Source of the DNA: Moraxella boevrei DSM 14165
Lineage (GTDB): Bacteria > Pseudomonadota > Gammaproteobacteria > Pseudomonadales > Moraxellaceae
Direction: 5' to 3'
Length of the DNA stretch: 64,000 bases
Assembly (NCBI RefSeq): GCF_000379845.1
Contig: NZ_KB903770.1
Span: 1 to 64,000, forward strand
Shown: positions 17,339 to 26,558 of the stretch, piece by piece
Layout: each line of letters begins with the position of its first letter
How positions within the stretch are numbered: position 1 is the first letter of the stretch
Program-made: the position numbers and the translations under genes
Notes under the pieces: generated by a model
Told to the model about the DNA's origin: nothing
The model's input: only the letters and a program-made list of their open reading frames with translations
Databases searched by the model: none

Positions 17339-18808
17339 ATGTTAAAAATTGTCAATGAAGCACTGACATTTGATGATGTGTTGTTGCTCCCTGCGTATTC
17401 AGAAGTTTTGCCAAAAGTGGTGAACTTGCAAACGCGTCTGACTCGTGAAATTACGCTAAATTTACCGATGATTTCGGCGGCGATGGACACCGTGACCGAA
17501 GCTAAAATGTCGATTTCGATGGCACAGCTTGGCGGTATGGGCATTATCCACAAAAATATGGACATTGACCGTCAGGCCCGTCAAGTCCGTCATGTCAAAA
17601 AATTTGAAGCAGGGACAGTGGCTGACCCGATTACCGTTAAGCCAGATGCCACCGTTGGCGAGCTTATTCAACTTACCAAATCCTACAAAATCAGCGGTGT
17701 ACCTGTTATTGATGACAATAAAAATGTGGTGGGGATTGTGACCCACCGTGATTTGCGTTTTGAAGAAAATCTAAATCAGCCTGTCAAAAACGTCATGACA
17801 CCAAAGGACAAACTTGTCACCGTGCGTGAAGGCGAATCTACCGAAAACATCAAGCGACTACTACATGAACACCGTATTGAAAAAGTGATTGTTACCGATG
17901 ATAATGGGCGATTAAAGGGATTAATTACCGTTAACGATTTTACCAAAGCAGAAAATAACCCCAATGCTTGTAAAGACGACAAAGGTCGCTTGCGTGTCGG
18001 TGCAGCGGTGGGTACAGGGGCGGATACGGAGGCTCGTGTGGAAGCTCTTGTGGAGGCGGGCGTTGATGTTATCATCGTGGATACTGCTCACGGACATTCC
18101 AAAGGTGTGATTGAGCGTGTGAACTGGGTGAAGAAAAATTTCCCACAAGTGCAAGTGATTGGCGGTAATATCGCAACGGGTGATGCGGCGTTGGCATTGC
18201 GTGATGTTGGAGCGGATGCGGTAAAAGTGGGCATTGGACCGGGTTCAATCTGTACTACTCGTATTATTGCTGGCGTGGGCGTGCCACAAATCTCAGCAAT
18301 TGACAATGTAGCGACTGCCCTAAAAGATAGCATTCCGCTGATTGCTGACGGTGGTATTCGCTTTAGTGGTGACATGGCAAAAGCGATAGCGGCAGGGGCA
18401 AGCTGTATTATGGTAGGTTCATTGCTTGCTGGTACGGAAGAAGCCCCTGGCGAAGTGGAACTCTTCCAAGGTCGCTATTACAAAGCGTATCGTGGTATGG
18501 GCTCACTTGGTGCGATGAGTGGCTCAAATGGTTCATCTGACCGTTATTTCCAAGATGCCAAAGATGGCGTTGAAAAGCTCGTGCCAGAAGGCATTGAAGG
18601 GCGTGTACCCTACAAAGGTCCTGTGACAGGGATTATTAATCAGATGGCAGGCGGTTTGCGTTCTAGCATGGGTTATACGGGCTGTGCCACCATTGAAGAG
18701 ATGAGAACCAAGCCTGAATTTGTACGTGTTACATCGGCAGGCATGAAAGAATCACACGTTCATGATGTGCAAATTACCAAAGAAGCACCTAATTATCGTC
18801 AGGGTTAA
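17339..18808 (+). CDS. guaB: Inosine-5'-monophosphate dehydrogenase
   Basis: GuaB oxidises IMP to XMP with NAD+, the committed step to guanine nucleotides. The 489-residue protein has the normal length and order: TIM barrel, two CBS domains at about 93-205 ([20 protein letters not shown]), then the barrel again with the catalytic-cysteine loop [11 protein letters not shown] near residue 300, [18 protein letters not shown], and the [10 protein letters not shown] flap region. A GAGG site precedes the ATG. Regulation may involve the upstream promoter-terminator element. Confidence 0.97.
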   Translation: MLKIVNEALTFDDVLLLPAYSEVLPKVVNLQTRLTREITLNLPMISAAMDTVTEAKMSISMAQLGGMGIIHKNMDIDRQARQVRHVKKFEAGTVADPITVKPDATVGELIQLTKSYKISGVPVIDDNKNVVGIVTHRDLRFEENLNQPVKNVMTPKDKLVTVREGESTENIKRLLHEHRIEKVIVTDDNGRLKGLITVNDFTKAENNPNACKDDKGRLRVGAAVGTGADTEARVEALVEAGVDVIIVDTAHGHSKGVIERVNWVKKNFPQVQVIGGNIATGDAALALRDVGADAVKVGIGPGSICTTRIIAGVGVPQISAIDNVATALKDSIPLIADGGIRFSGDMAKAIAAGASCIMVGSLLAGTEEAPGEVELFQGRYYKAYRGMGSLGAMSGSNGSSDRYFQDAKDGVEKLVPEGIEGRVPYKGPVTGIINQMAGGLRSSMGYTGCATIEEMRTKPEFVRVTSAGMKESHVHDVQITKEAPNYRQG

Positions 18809-19040
18809 GTTAATTGATATTACATAGAATTGATTATTTGCAATCTTAAGAAACGTAATTATTTTTGTAAAAATAATTAATAAAAATTTACTTTTGCACA
18901 AAAACTGGTGAAATCTTGCTTTTCTAAGTCAAAAGTATGTTTGATAGAATAACGATTAACTTGCGTTTTTTTCTTGAAAAGTGAACGATTTATCGCATTT
19001 TTCATTGTAAAAACGTTATGGATACGATACAGTTTGTAAA
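18809..19040. other. Non-coding stretch downstream of guaB
   Basis: About 230 bases between the guaB stop and the terminator at 19041. It holds an AT-only hairpin (TAATTATTTT with AAAAATAATTA, about 18857-18880) and no open frame of note. The far placement of the terminator means the guaB message either carries a long 3' tail or ends at the weak AT hairpin. I see nothing else. Confidence 0.35.
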
Positions 19041-19068
19041 AAACGCTCTAAGAAATTAGGGCGTTTTT
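19041..19068. terminator. Terminator between guaB and sixA
   Basis: AACGCTCTAA (19042-19051) pairs with TTAGGGCGTT (19056-19065) around a GAAA tetraloop and is followed by T6. An A run on the other side lets it work for minus-strand sixA as well. Confidence 0.75.
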
Positions 19069-19100
19069 TGTGGAGATTAAAAAAAATGACTAGGGTGCGA

Positions 19101-19565
19101 CTAATTTGGCACAAACTTTCCAATTTGAGTTGCCAAACCATTTGACAAAACGTTGGTTTCCAATATACGAGCTTCTGCAAGGCCAAAGCTTTCAGGCTGT
19201 TCACCTGTTAAAAGTCCTGCCATATATGCAATGATATTCATATGGCACACAATCACAACACAGTCATCGTCGTTCATATTTGCTAACAAATCTGCCAAGC
19301 CATTTATCGCCGTTTGTGCGTCGTCGTCAGGTGTGATGTTGGCAAAAATCTGATGTTCAACATCGGCAAATGCTTGTTTAACAATTTCACAAGTTTGCAT
19401 CGCTCGGTTATAGGGACTTGAGATAAATAGGGTTGGGTTGGCGTTTTGTTGTAGCCATTTGGCAGTTTTTTGGGCTTGGGCTTTGCCAATCTCTGATAAA
19501 TTGCGTTCACTGTCGGGGTGTGTGTATGCCCCTGCATCACCGTGTCTGATTAAGATGAGTTTCAT
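19101..19565 (-). CDS. sixA: Phosphohistidine phosphatase SixA
   Basis: A 154-residue histidine-phosphatase-superfamily protein. The N-terminus LILIRHGDAGAYTHPDSERN carries the catalytic RHG (residues 7-9), and the second catalytic histidine is in VVIVCHMNIIAYMAGLL near residue 108. SixA removes phosphate from histidine-phosphorylated phosphotransfer proteins. It is last in a minus-strand group with gpsA (16-base gap) and a nitroreductase gene. TTTTCTCC on the plus strand gives a GGAG site before the ATG. Confidence 0.88.
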   Translation of the reverse strand: MKLILIRHGDAGAYTHPDSERNLSEIGKAQAQKTAKWLQQNANPTLFISSPYNRAMQTCEIVKQAFADVEHQIFANITPDDDAQTAINGLADLLANMNDDDCVVIVCHMNIIAYMAGLLTGEQPESFGLAEARILETNVLSNGLATQIGKFVPN

Positions 19566-19581
19566 TTTTTCTCCTTTATCT

Positions 19582-20823
19582 TTATTTCATATTTTCATGT
19601 GGCATGACAAATTCTACATCACTTTTAAAACCTTTTTCCATCAGCTCCATCGCCACGCTAAATGGGGTTTGTTCATTAAAAATCACATCGTACATGGCGT
19701 GCGTGATAGGCATATCAACGCCTTCTTGAATGGCTTTTTCATGTACTTGTCGAATGGTATTAATGCCTTCAGCCGTTTGCCCCAGTTTTTTTACCGCTTG
19801 TTCCAAATTTAAGCCCTTACCGAGCATATTGCCGACTTGATAATTTCGGCTAAGCGGTGAAGCACAAGTGGCGTACAAATCACCCACACCCGACAAGCCC
19901 AAAAACGTCAAAGGATTTGCCCCAGCATGGACTCCGTAACGGCTCATTTCCGCCAATGCCCGAGTGAGTAACATGGCTTTGGTATTTTCGCCCACGTTGT
20001 AGGCTTCTGCCATACCCATGGCAATCGCATAGATATTTTTTAACGCACCGCCTAGCTCCACCCCAATCACATCATCACTGCCAAACACCCGAAAAAATGC
20101 CCCATGTAACGCCACTTGTACCGCATGACGTACCATTTCAGACTCGCTGGCAATCACGGTTGCCGTAGGCATATTGTTGATGATTTCTTTAGCAAGGTTT
20201 GGACCGCTCATCACGCCAAAAGCCACATTTGGCAATTCTTGTTTAACCACTTCACTCATCAGAGCGAAAGTGTCTTTTTCCATGCCTTTTGTTAAAGAAA
20301 CAATCACTTGAGATGTGATAAATGGTGCGATTTTTTTTAACGTTTCTCTAAATGCGGAACTTGGCACAGCGACAAAAATAATGTCTTTGCATTTGACTGC
20401 TTTTTGCAAATCATGCTCAAATTTTAACCGTTTATCCAATTTAAAATCAGGCAAATATTTTTTGTTAATATTTGAGCGTTGCATGGATTTGACCGTCCAT
20501 TTATCACGCACCCATAGTGTCGTATCACAACCATTGCGACTGGCTAAATTTGCCATCGCCGTACCAAAACTACCCCCGCCCAAAAACGCCAATGTCAAAG
20601 GTGCGGTTAAACCTTTGTTATCTTCACTGGGAAATTGCAAATGTTGTTTACGATTTTTAAAATTTTGAAGCATTTCACTTAACATTTTACTGGCTTTTTC
20701 AGTACCATGTTGAATTTTTTCTAAATTTTGATGTAAGGCTTCATTGTTTTCAAGGCTTTCTTTTAGATTTAAGGCTTCACTTTTTAGCGTTTCTAAGCTT
20801 AAACTTTCTAACGGTTTTTTCAT
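19582..20823 (-). CDS. gpsA: Glycerol-3-phosphate dehydrogenase [NAD(P)+]
   Basis: GpsA reduces dihydroxyacetone phosphate to sn-glycerol-3-phosphate for phospholipid synthesis. The 413-residue protein is about 75 residues longer than the usual 330-340. The extra N-terminus is a predicted coiled coil rich in Leu, Glu and Lys. The Rossmann start is LAFLGGGSFGTAMANLA (about 78-94). Other motifs are FVAVPSSAFRETL, SLTKGME and the catalytic region ELGGALKNIYAIAMGM (about 265-280, with the conserved Lys). The nitroreductase stop is 3 bases upstream of the GpsA start, so the two are co-transcribed. Confidence 0.95.
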   Translation of the reverse strand: MKKPLESLSLETLKSEALNLKESLENNEALHQNLEKIQHGTEKASKMLSEMLQNFKNRKQHLQFPSEDNKGLTAPLTLAFLGGGSFGTAMANLASRNGCDTTLWVRDKWTVKSMQRSNINKKYLPDFKLDKRLKFEHDLQKAVKCKDIIFVAVPSSAFRETLKKIAPFITSQVIVSLTKGMEKDTFALMSEVVKQELPNVAFGVMSGPNLAKEIINNMPTATVIASESEMVRHAVQVALHGAFFRVFGSDDVIGVELGGALKNIYAIAMGMAEAYNVGENTKAMLLTRALAEMSRYGVHAGANPLTFLGLSGVGDLYATCASPLSRNYQVGNMLGKGLNLEQAVKKLGQTAEGINTIRQVHEKAIQEGVDMPITHAMYDVIFNEQTPFSVAMELMEKGFKSDVEFVMPHENMK

Positions 20824-20826
20824 AGT

Positions 20827-21390
20827 TTATCCCTGAAAACTCACAAAATCATCAACATTAATCGGCTTTCTTTCTGGTAATTCTGCTCCTTTTGTACCGA
20901 CATAGATAAAACCAACCACATCATTTTGTTCATTAAGATTAAAAAAATTCTTAACAGCAACTTCATTCATCAAGTCGCCACTTCGCCAAACACTGGCAAA
21001 ACCTTGGGCTTCTAATGCCAATAACAGATTTTGCACGCCTGCCCCTGCGGATAATAATTGTTCAAATTTTGGTACTTTTGGGTGGTTTTTATAATCGGTT
21101 ACACAAGTGATAATCATGGGGGCTCGTTTTGGGAGCATTTTGGCTTTATCAAGGGCGGTTTGGTCGGTTTCCCCTTTGTCAAGTAAAGCTTGATATAATG
21201 CCAATCCCAAATCGTCAAGGGCTTGATTCTCAAGAACGACAAAACGGTAAGGACGCAACATTTTATGGTCTGGGGCGGTCAAGGCGATTTTGACCGCATC
21301 ACGCACTTGGGTATGCGTTGGGGCAGGTGAAAGTAGCCGTCCCATAGAACGGCGTGAAGTGATAAAATCAAAAATTTGTTGGGTATTCAT
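20827..21390 (-). CDS. YdjA-like NAD(P)H nitroreductase
   Basis: A 187-residue FMN-dependent nitroreductase-fold protein. It opens IFDFITSRRSMGRLLSPAPT, where the RRS motif contacts FMN. It continues with APDHKMLRPYRFVVL (about 36-50) and SAGAGVQNLLLALEAQGFASVWRSG (about 113-137), the pattern of the YdjA subgroup of minimal nitroreductases. AAGGAATAATA precedes the ATG. The physiological substrate is unknown. It is upstream of gpsA (3-base gap). Confidence 0.85.
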   Translation of the reverse strand: MNTQQIFDFITSRRSMGRLLSPAPTHTQVRDAVKIALTAPDHKMLRPYRFVVLENQALDDLGLALYQALLDKGETDQTALDKAKMLPKRAPMIITCVTDYKNHPKVPKFEQLLSAGAGVQNLLLALEAQGFASVWRSGDLMNEVAVKNFFNLNEQNDVVGFIYVGTKGAELPERKPINVDDFVSFQG

Positions 21391-21399
21391 TATTATTCC

Positions 21400-21731
21400 T
21401 TAATTGGATTGAATTTGGTAAATGTGTGCAAGCGTTAAGCCTGTTAATTGGCTAATCATTTCATCGCTTAACCCCATTGCTTTGGCATTTTGAATAGTCA
21501 ATAATTTTTCTTGTTGAATGCCTTTTTCAATACCTGTTTCAACACCTTGTTGAAAGCCGTCTTGCACCGCTGTTTTGTTTTAAGGACACTATTTGTATCC
21601 CAATATATTTTTAGGGTTGGTCGGTATTGGCTGATTGCTTGGTAATCTCCTTCAGCAGTTGCTTTATCAATTTTATCAAATAATTGTTTAAAATCATCAT
21701 CAGAATAGGGGTGGAAAGATTTTGCTTGCAT
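21400..21731 (-). pseudogene. Frameshifted C-terminal Rpn-family (recombination-promoting nuclease) relic
   Basis: The frame from the ATG at 21731, with AAGGAAAAT upstream, reads MQAKSFHPYSDDDFKQLFDK and on to TNSVLKT, then goes out of frame. A different frame continues smoothly as AVQDGFQQGVETGIEKG, then QNAKAMGLSDEMISQLTGL and ends LAHIYQIQSN at 21400-21402. The G-I-E-K-G-heptad and final helix are typical of the C-terminus of Rpn/PD-(D/E)XK transposase-like proteins. The break is a tandem 5-bp duplication (TGTTT TGTTT on the plus strand, 21571-21580); removing one copy restores a protein of about 107 residues. The nuclease domain is absent altogether. Confidence 0.6.
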
Positions 21732-21866
21732 AAATATTTTCCTTCTTTGATGATTGTATCATACCTTAATTTGTTTATTTTATTAAGCTATTTTTTTGAT
21801 TAATGAAAAGTATAGTCAAAATATGCTAAAATAGCAAACTTCTTGCAAACTTAATAAGGAAACCTT

Positions 21867-23864
21867 ATGCCAACCCCAATCAACGAACGTAAACTTGCCA
21901 ACGCTATCCGAGTGCTTGCCATGGACGCTGTTCAACAAGCCAATTCAGGACACCCTGGTGCCCCTATGGGTATGGCGGACATTGCCGAAGTGTTGTGGCG
22001 TAAATTCTTAAAACACAACCCCAAAGACCCAAACTGGCTAAACCGTGATAGATTTGTGTTATCCAACGGACACGGCTCAATGCTCCAATACGCCTTGCTT
22101 CATTTGTCAGGCTATGATGTGAGTATTGATGATTTAAAAAGTTTTCGTCAATTACACTCAAAAACCCCTGGACACCCAGAATACGGCTATACCGCAGGCG
22201 TGGAAACCACCACAGGACCTTTGGGGCAAGGGCTTGCCAATGCGGTGGGCTTTGCCATTGCCGAAAAAACCTTAGCCAGTCAATTTAACCAAGACGGTTT
22301 TGAGATTATCAATCATCACACTTATTGTTTTGTGGGCGACGGCTGTTTAATGGAAGGTATTAGCCACGAAGTTTGCTCGCTGGCAGGCACGCTAAATCTT
22401 GGCAAACTCATTGTGTATTATGATGACAATGGTATTTCTATTGACGGTGAAGTAGAAGGTTGGTTTTCGGACGACACCCAAAAACGCTTTGAAAGCTATG
22501 GCTGGCAAGTGCAAAAAATTGACGGACACGACAGCAATGCCATTAGCCAAGCCACCCAAAACGCCCTTAACGAGACACAAAAACCGTCTTTGATTATCTG
22601 TAAAACTGTGATTGGAGCAGGCTCTCCAAACAAACAAGGCAAAGAAGATTGCCACGGCTCGCCACTTGGGGCAGATGAAATCGTACTTACTCGTGAAACC
22701 TTGGCTTGGACAGATAAGGCATTTGAAATCCCCCAAACGATTTATGATGCGTGGAATGGCGTTGCCAAAGGCGAGACATTACAAGGCAACTGGCAGGCTG
22801 ATTTTGACAACTACAAAAAAGCCTATCCACAGCTTGCCAAAGAATTGTTACGCCGTATGAGTGGCGATTTACCAGATGATTTTGAGCAAAAAGCGACCGC
22901 CTTTATCAAAGATTGTCAAGCCAATCCTGAAAATATTGCCACTCGTAAAGCCAGTCAAAATGCGATTAATGCTTTACAACCGTTATTGCCTGAGCTTTTG
23001 GGCGGTTCGGCAGATTTAGCAGGGTCAAATTTGACTTGGTTTAAAAACGCCAAAGCCCTAGAAACCGACCCTGCGGGCAACTATATCCATTATGGCGTGC
23101 GTGAATTTGGAATGACCGCCATTGCCAATGGCATTGCCTTGCACGGTGGCTTTGTGCCTTATGTGGCGACTTTTTTGATGTTTATGGAATACGCCAGAAA
23201 TGCGGTGCGAATGTCAGCACTCATGAAACAGCGAGTTCTGCACATTTACACCCACGACAGCATTGGGCTTGGCGAAGACGGTCCGACACATCAGCCGATT
23301 GAACAACTTGCCAGCCTAAGATCCACACCAAATCTGCACACTTGGCGACCTTGCGACACGGTGGAATCTGCGGTGGCGTGGGTACAAGCCATTAAAGCCA
23401 AAACCACGCCGTCAGCCTTGATTTTTAGCCGTCAAAACCTACCACATCAAGCACGAGATGACGAGCAAGTGGCAGGCATCGCCAAGGGTGGTTATGTTTT
23501 GGCAAAAGAAAAAGGTGAATTGCAAGCCGTTATCATTGCCACAGGCTCAGAGATTGCCCTTGCGATGAGTGCTTATGACACGCTGTCTGATGAAGGCGTT
23601 GGTGTGCGTGTGGTGTCTATGCCGTGTGCCGAAGTGTTTGTCAAACAAGACAAAGCCTATATTGAAAGCGTTCTGCCAAATGCTATCCGTGCAAGGGTTG
23701 CGGTAGAAGCAAGCCATACAGACTATTGGTATAAATTTGTGGGATTGGACGGCAAAGTCATTGGTATGACGACTTTTGGCGAGTCCGCCCCTGCCAAAGA
23801 TTTGTTTAAACATTTTGGTTTTACGGTTGAAAATGTGGTCAATGCGGTTAAAGAAGTGATGTAA
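21867..23864 (+). CDS. tktA: Transketolase
   Basis: TktA moves two-carbon units in the pentose phosphate pathway using thiamine diphosphate. The 665-residue protein is full length. Key features are [19 protein letters not shown] at about 22-40, the TPP-binding [18 protein letters not shown] near 153-170 with the following DDN, the transketolase signature [17 protein letters not shown] near 410, and [16 protein letters not shown] near 465. Start: ATG with AAGGAAACC upstream. An extended -10 (TGCTAAAAT, to 21832) lies 34 bases upstream. It is monocistronic, with a terminator directly after. Confidence 0.96.
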   Translation: MPTPINERKLANAIRVLAMDAVQQANSGHPGAPMGMADIAEVLWRKFLKHNPKDPNWLNRDRFVLSNGHGSMLQYALLHLSGYDVSIDDLKSFRQLHSKTPGHPEYGYTAGVETTTGPLGQGLANAVGFAIAEKTLASQFNQDGFEIINHHTYCFVGDGCLMEGISHEVCSLAGTLNLGKLIVYYDDNGISIDGEVEGWFSDDTQKRFESYGWQVQKIDGHDSNAISQATQNALNETQKPSLIICKTVIGAGSPNKQGKEDCHGSPLGADEIVLTRETLAWTDKAFEIPQTIYDAWNGVAKGETLQGNWQADFDNYKKAYPQLAKELLRRMSGDLPDDFEQKATAFIKDCQANPENIATRKASQNAINALQPLLPELLGGSADLAGSNLTWFKNAKALETDPAGNYIHYGVREFGMTAIANGIALHGGFVPYVATFLMFMEYARNAVRMSALMKQRVLHIYTHDSIGLGEDGPTHQPIEQLASLRSTPNLHTWRPCDTVESAVAWVQAIKAKTTPSALIFSRQNLPHQARDDEQVAGIAKGGYVLAKEKGELQAVIIATGSEIALAMSAYDTLSDEGVGVRVVSMPCAEVFVKQDKAYIESVLPNAIRARVAVEASHTDYWYKFVGLDGKVIGMTTFGESAPAKDLFKHFGFTVENVVNAVKEVM

Positions 23865-23887
23865 TACTTTAATTGTGTTTAAAAAAT

Positions 23888-23925
23888 AAAAATGGTATTA
23901 TAGAAATATAATGCCATTTTTTTTA
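23888..23925 (+). terminator. Intrinsic terminator after tktA
   Basis: A 15-bp stem (AAAAATGGTATTATA with TATAATGCCATTTTT, one G-T pair) closes on a GAAA tetraloop and runs into T8. It lies 23 bases past the tktA stop and only 12 bases before the SUKH gene. Confidence 0.85.
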
Positions 23926-23936
23926 GGTTTAATATA

Positions 23937-24653
23937 ATGCGTTTTGTAGTGGTATTTTTATTATCTTTATTCTCTATTGTTGGCTATGCCAATGAGAGTA
24001 ATCTTAACGCCAATCATTTAAATGTAACAAAGGAGCAAAGTGCAATGTCATCAGAAAATACAAAACAACTTTGGGAAGGCTGGAAACAGGCTATTTTAGC
24101 TGTTGTGCCAGAAAGTAGCGAATATTATAACTTGACTGATGGCGTTACTGATGAGCAAATTCAAGACTTGGAAAGTCAATTAGGATTTGCATTACCGCCT
24201 GTATTGGTGGATTTTTATAAAACACATAATGTTAAGTATAATTCTGTTACTTCAACCTTTTCATTAACTGGCGTTGATAAAATGGTATATTATTTATTGC
24301 CTTTTGAGCAGATTTTTGATACTTATATAGAAATTTTAGAATGGAATGATGAATATGCAGATGAGGATAATCCAACTGAGGGATATGATGAAAAAATTCA
24401 TTGTGAAATTTATGCTAATCCAAAATGGATACCATTTGCCGAAAATCTTCAAGGCGATTATTTTATGATTGATTTAGACCCAAGTGAAAAAGGCAATATG
24501 TATCAAATTATTGATTTACAAAATGATAGTTGGAAAAGAATTGTAATTGCTGATTCACTAGAAACTTTGATTAGAGATAATATTAGAAAAATCAATAATA
24601 AAGAAGATGAGCGTTTTGAGTTTATTTTATCCAAATTAGATAGTGAAAATTAA
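23937..24653 (+). CDS. SMI1/KNR4 (SUKH) domain protein, possible immunity-type protein
   Basis: A 238-residue frame. Residues 1-18 look like a signal peptide (MRFVVVFLLSLFSIVGYA). From about 58 comes the SUKH core: ESSEYYNLTDGVTDEQIQDL, LGFALPPVLVDFYKTHN (about 80-96), then WIPFAENLQGDYFMIDLDP near 161-179, the conserved W-x-P-G-D-x-x-x-x-D pattern. Most SUKH proteins are cytosolic, and many are immunity proteins against contact-dependent or polymorphic toxins. A much stronger ribosome site (AAAGGAG) stands before an in-frame ATG at 24045 (Met 37), which would drop the signal peptide. No toxin gene is adjacent. Confidence 0.7.
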   Translation: MRFVVVFLLSLFSIVGYANESNLNANHLNVTKEQSAMSSENTKQLWEGWKQAILAVVPESSEYYNLTDGVTDEQIQDLESQLGFALPPVLVDFYKTHNVKYNSVTSTFSLTGVDKMVYYLLPFEQIFDTYIEILEWNDEYADEDNPTEGYDEKIHCEIYANPKWIPFAENLQGDYFMIDLDPSEKGNMYQIIDLQNDSWKRIVIADSLETLIRDNIRKINNKEDERFEFILSKLDSEN

Positions 24654-25001
24654 ATAATCTGTATTTATTTACGCATCTTGCAGATTAACAGATTAAAAGC
24701 GTGTTTTGAAAATTTTAAACAATTTTATCAAAATACTTTAAAGAATAATCGCTCGGTGTTGATTACGATTTGGTAAAAACTGCTTGTGTTTTAAATAGAA
24801 CATGACTGCCTAAATGAACCCTATCCCAAAGGTTGTGTATCTAATTTTTCGAGGGTGGCTTAGTAGAATGGATTTTTTAACCCAACAAAAAACGCAATCT
24901 AACACAGTTTTTATTTTGCATAAATTCAAGCGAAAAATTGGCATTTTTATAAAAAATTGGTTATCATAACGCGTTTATTTTGTTAAAAAGTGCAGACGAT
25001 T
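24654..25001. other. Intergenic region upstream of cysS
   Basis: About 350 bases. The only supported element is a promoter at 24939-24967. A 51-codon plus-strand frame (24814-24969) has no ribosome site and ends inside that promoter, so I do not call it. No tRNA or known RNA motif is seen. Confidence 0.4.
24939..24967 (+). promoter_or_regulatory. Promoter of cysS
   Basis: TTGGCA (24939-24944), a 17-base spacer and TATCAT (24962-24967): five of six matches in each box. Start of transcription would be near 24974, 28 bases before the ATG at 25002. Confidence 0.6.
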
Positions 25002-26414
25002 ATGAGCCAATTACACCTTTACAACACCCTAACTGCCCAAAAACAGCCCTTTACGCCCATCACTGCTGGTAAAGTCGGACTGTACGTCTGTGGTATGACG
25101 GTCTATGATTATTGTCATATTGGACACGCCCGTGTGATGGTAAGTTTTGATGTGATTTATCGCTGGCTATCTCGGTTTTATGAGGTTAATTATGTGCGAA
25201 ATATTACCGACATTGACGATAAAATCATCAAGCGGGCGGGTGAAAATGGCGAGCGTATTTTTGCTTTAACCGAGCGATTTATCAAAGCCATGCATGAAGA
25301 TGCCGATAATTTGGGCTGTTTGCGTCCTACCCACGAACCAAGAGCAACCGAGCATATCCAAGAAATGCTTGATATGATAAAAATATTACAGAACAAAGAT
25401 CTAGCTTACCAAGGTAGTGGTGGCGATGTCTATTATAAAGTGGAAAATTTTGCCGATTATGGTAAGTTATCCAAGCGAAAACTTGCCGATATGCAGGCAG
25501 GTGCAAGGGTTGATACGGTTGATGATAAGCAAAATCCCTTTGATTTTGTGCTGTGGAAATCTGCCAAAGATTCTGAGCCTAGCGAGACCAAATGGCAAAG
25601 TCCATGGGGCGTGGGCAGACCTGGTTGGCATATTGAATGCTCGGCAATGAGTACTTGCTGTTTGGGCGAGAACTTTGATATTCACGGCGGTGGGCATGAT
25701 TTACAATTTCCGCACCACGAAAACGAAATTGCCCAAAGTGAAGGGGCGACAGGCAAACCTTACGCCAACAACTGGCTACACGTGGGCTTTGTCAATGTGG
25801 ATGGCGAAAAAATGAGCAAATCGCTGAACAATTTTTTTACCATTCGTGATGTGTTAAAAGATTTTCATGCTGAAACCATTCGATTTTTTATCTTGTCAAG
25901 TCATTACCGCAGTCCGATTAATTTTTCCGATACCGCACTAAAAGAAGCACACACCGCTTTATCACGCCTGTATCATGCGTTAAAACTCTTTGATATGAAT
26001 GAAATTACGATTGACGAAAGCCTTTGGCATAGCGAGTTTGGACGAGAGTTTACTACCGCGATGAATGATGATTTTAATACATCAAAAGCGGTAAGTGTGC
26101 TGTTTAACTTGGCAAGTGAAATCAATAAAGCGGTAAAAAACAATGAGATGGATACCGCCAAACACTTTGCTAAAATCCTAAAAACCTTAGCAGAGCCACT
26201 GAATATCGCCCAAGCTAACCCACATGAATTTTTGCAAAAAAGCCTAAGTGATGATGGCTTGTCTGAAGATGAGATTTTGGCAAAAATTGACGAGCGTAAA
26301 CAAGCTAAATCGGATAAAAATTTTGCCTTAGCCGACCAAATCCGTGCAGAACTCAAGCAAAAAGGGGTGGAATTAGAAGACAGCCGAGCTGGGACGACGT
26401 GGCGACGGATTTAA
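25002..26414 (+). CDS. cysS: Cysteinyl-tRNA synthetase
   Basis: CysS charges tRNA-Cys. From the ATG at 25002 it has 470 residues (a GTG four codons earlier is possible but leaves a residue pattern less like the family). It has [20 protein letters not shown] with the zinc-binding Cys and the HIGH motif (about 22-41), the second zinc site region GWHIECSAM and [14 protein letters not shown] (about 208-240), and the KMSKS loop [11 protein letters not shown] near residue 268. It ends with the C-terminal [13 protein letters not shown] segment typical of CysS. Confidence 0.97.
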   Translation: MSQLHLYNTLTAQKQPFTPITAGKVGLYVCGMTVYDYCHIGHARVMVSFDVIYRWLSRFYEVNYVRNITDIDDKIIKRAGENGERIFALTERFIKAMHEDADNLGCLRPTHEPRATEHIQEMLDMIKILQNKDLAYQGSGGDVYYKVENFADYGKLSKRKLADMQAGARVDTVDDKQNPFDFVLWKSAKDSEPSETKWQSPWGVGRPGWHIECSAMSTCCLGENFDIHGGGHDLQFPHHENEIAQSEGATGKPYANNWLHVGFVNVDGEKMSKSLNNFFTIRDVLKDFHAETIRFFILSSHYRSPINFSDTALKEAHTALSRLYHALKLFDMNEITIDESLWHSEFGREFTTAMNDDFNTSKAVSVLFNLASEINKAVKNNEMDTAKHFAKILKTLAEPLNIAQANPHEFLQKSLSDDGLSEDEILAKIDERKQAKSDKNFALADQIRAELKQKGVELEDSRAGTTWRRI

Positions 26415-26558
26415 CCGACAGTTTGAGCAAATTTTTTGCAAAAAATGTAAAAAAATATTGTGTTTTTTGCTATCGTGGTTTATGCTTGTCAGGCAATAAT
26501 TTTATTACCATGCGGTGGGTAGATTTAGTTGCTACCACTGTAAAACCAAGGAGTTATC

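Noticed and set aside
24814-24969. 51-codon plus-strand frame upstream of cysS
   Set aside because: It has no ribosome site and ends within the cysS promoter; composition is not convincingly protein-like.
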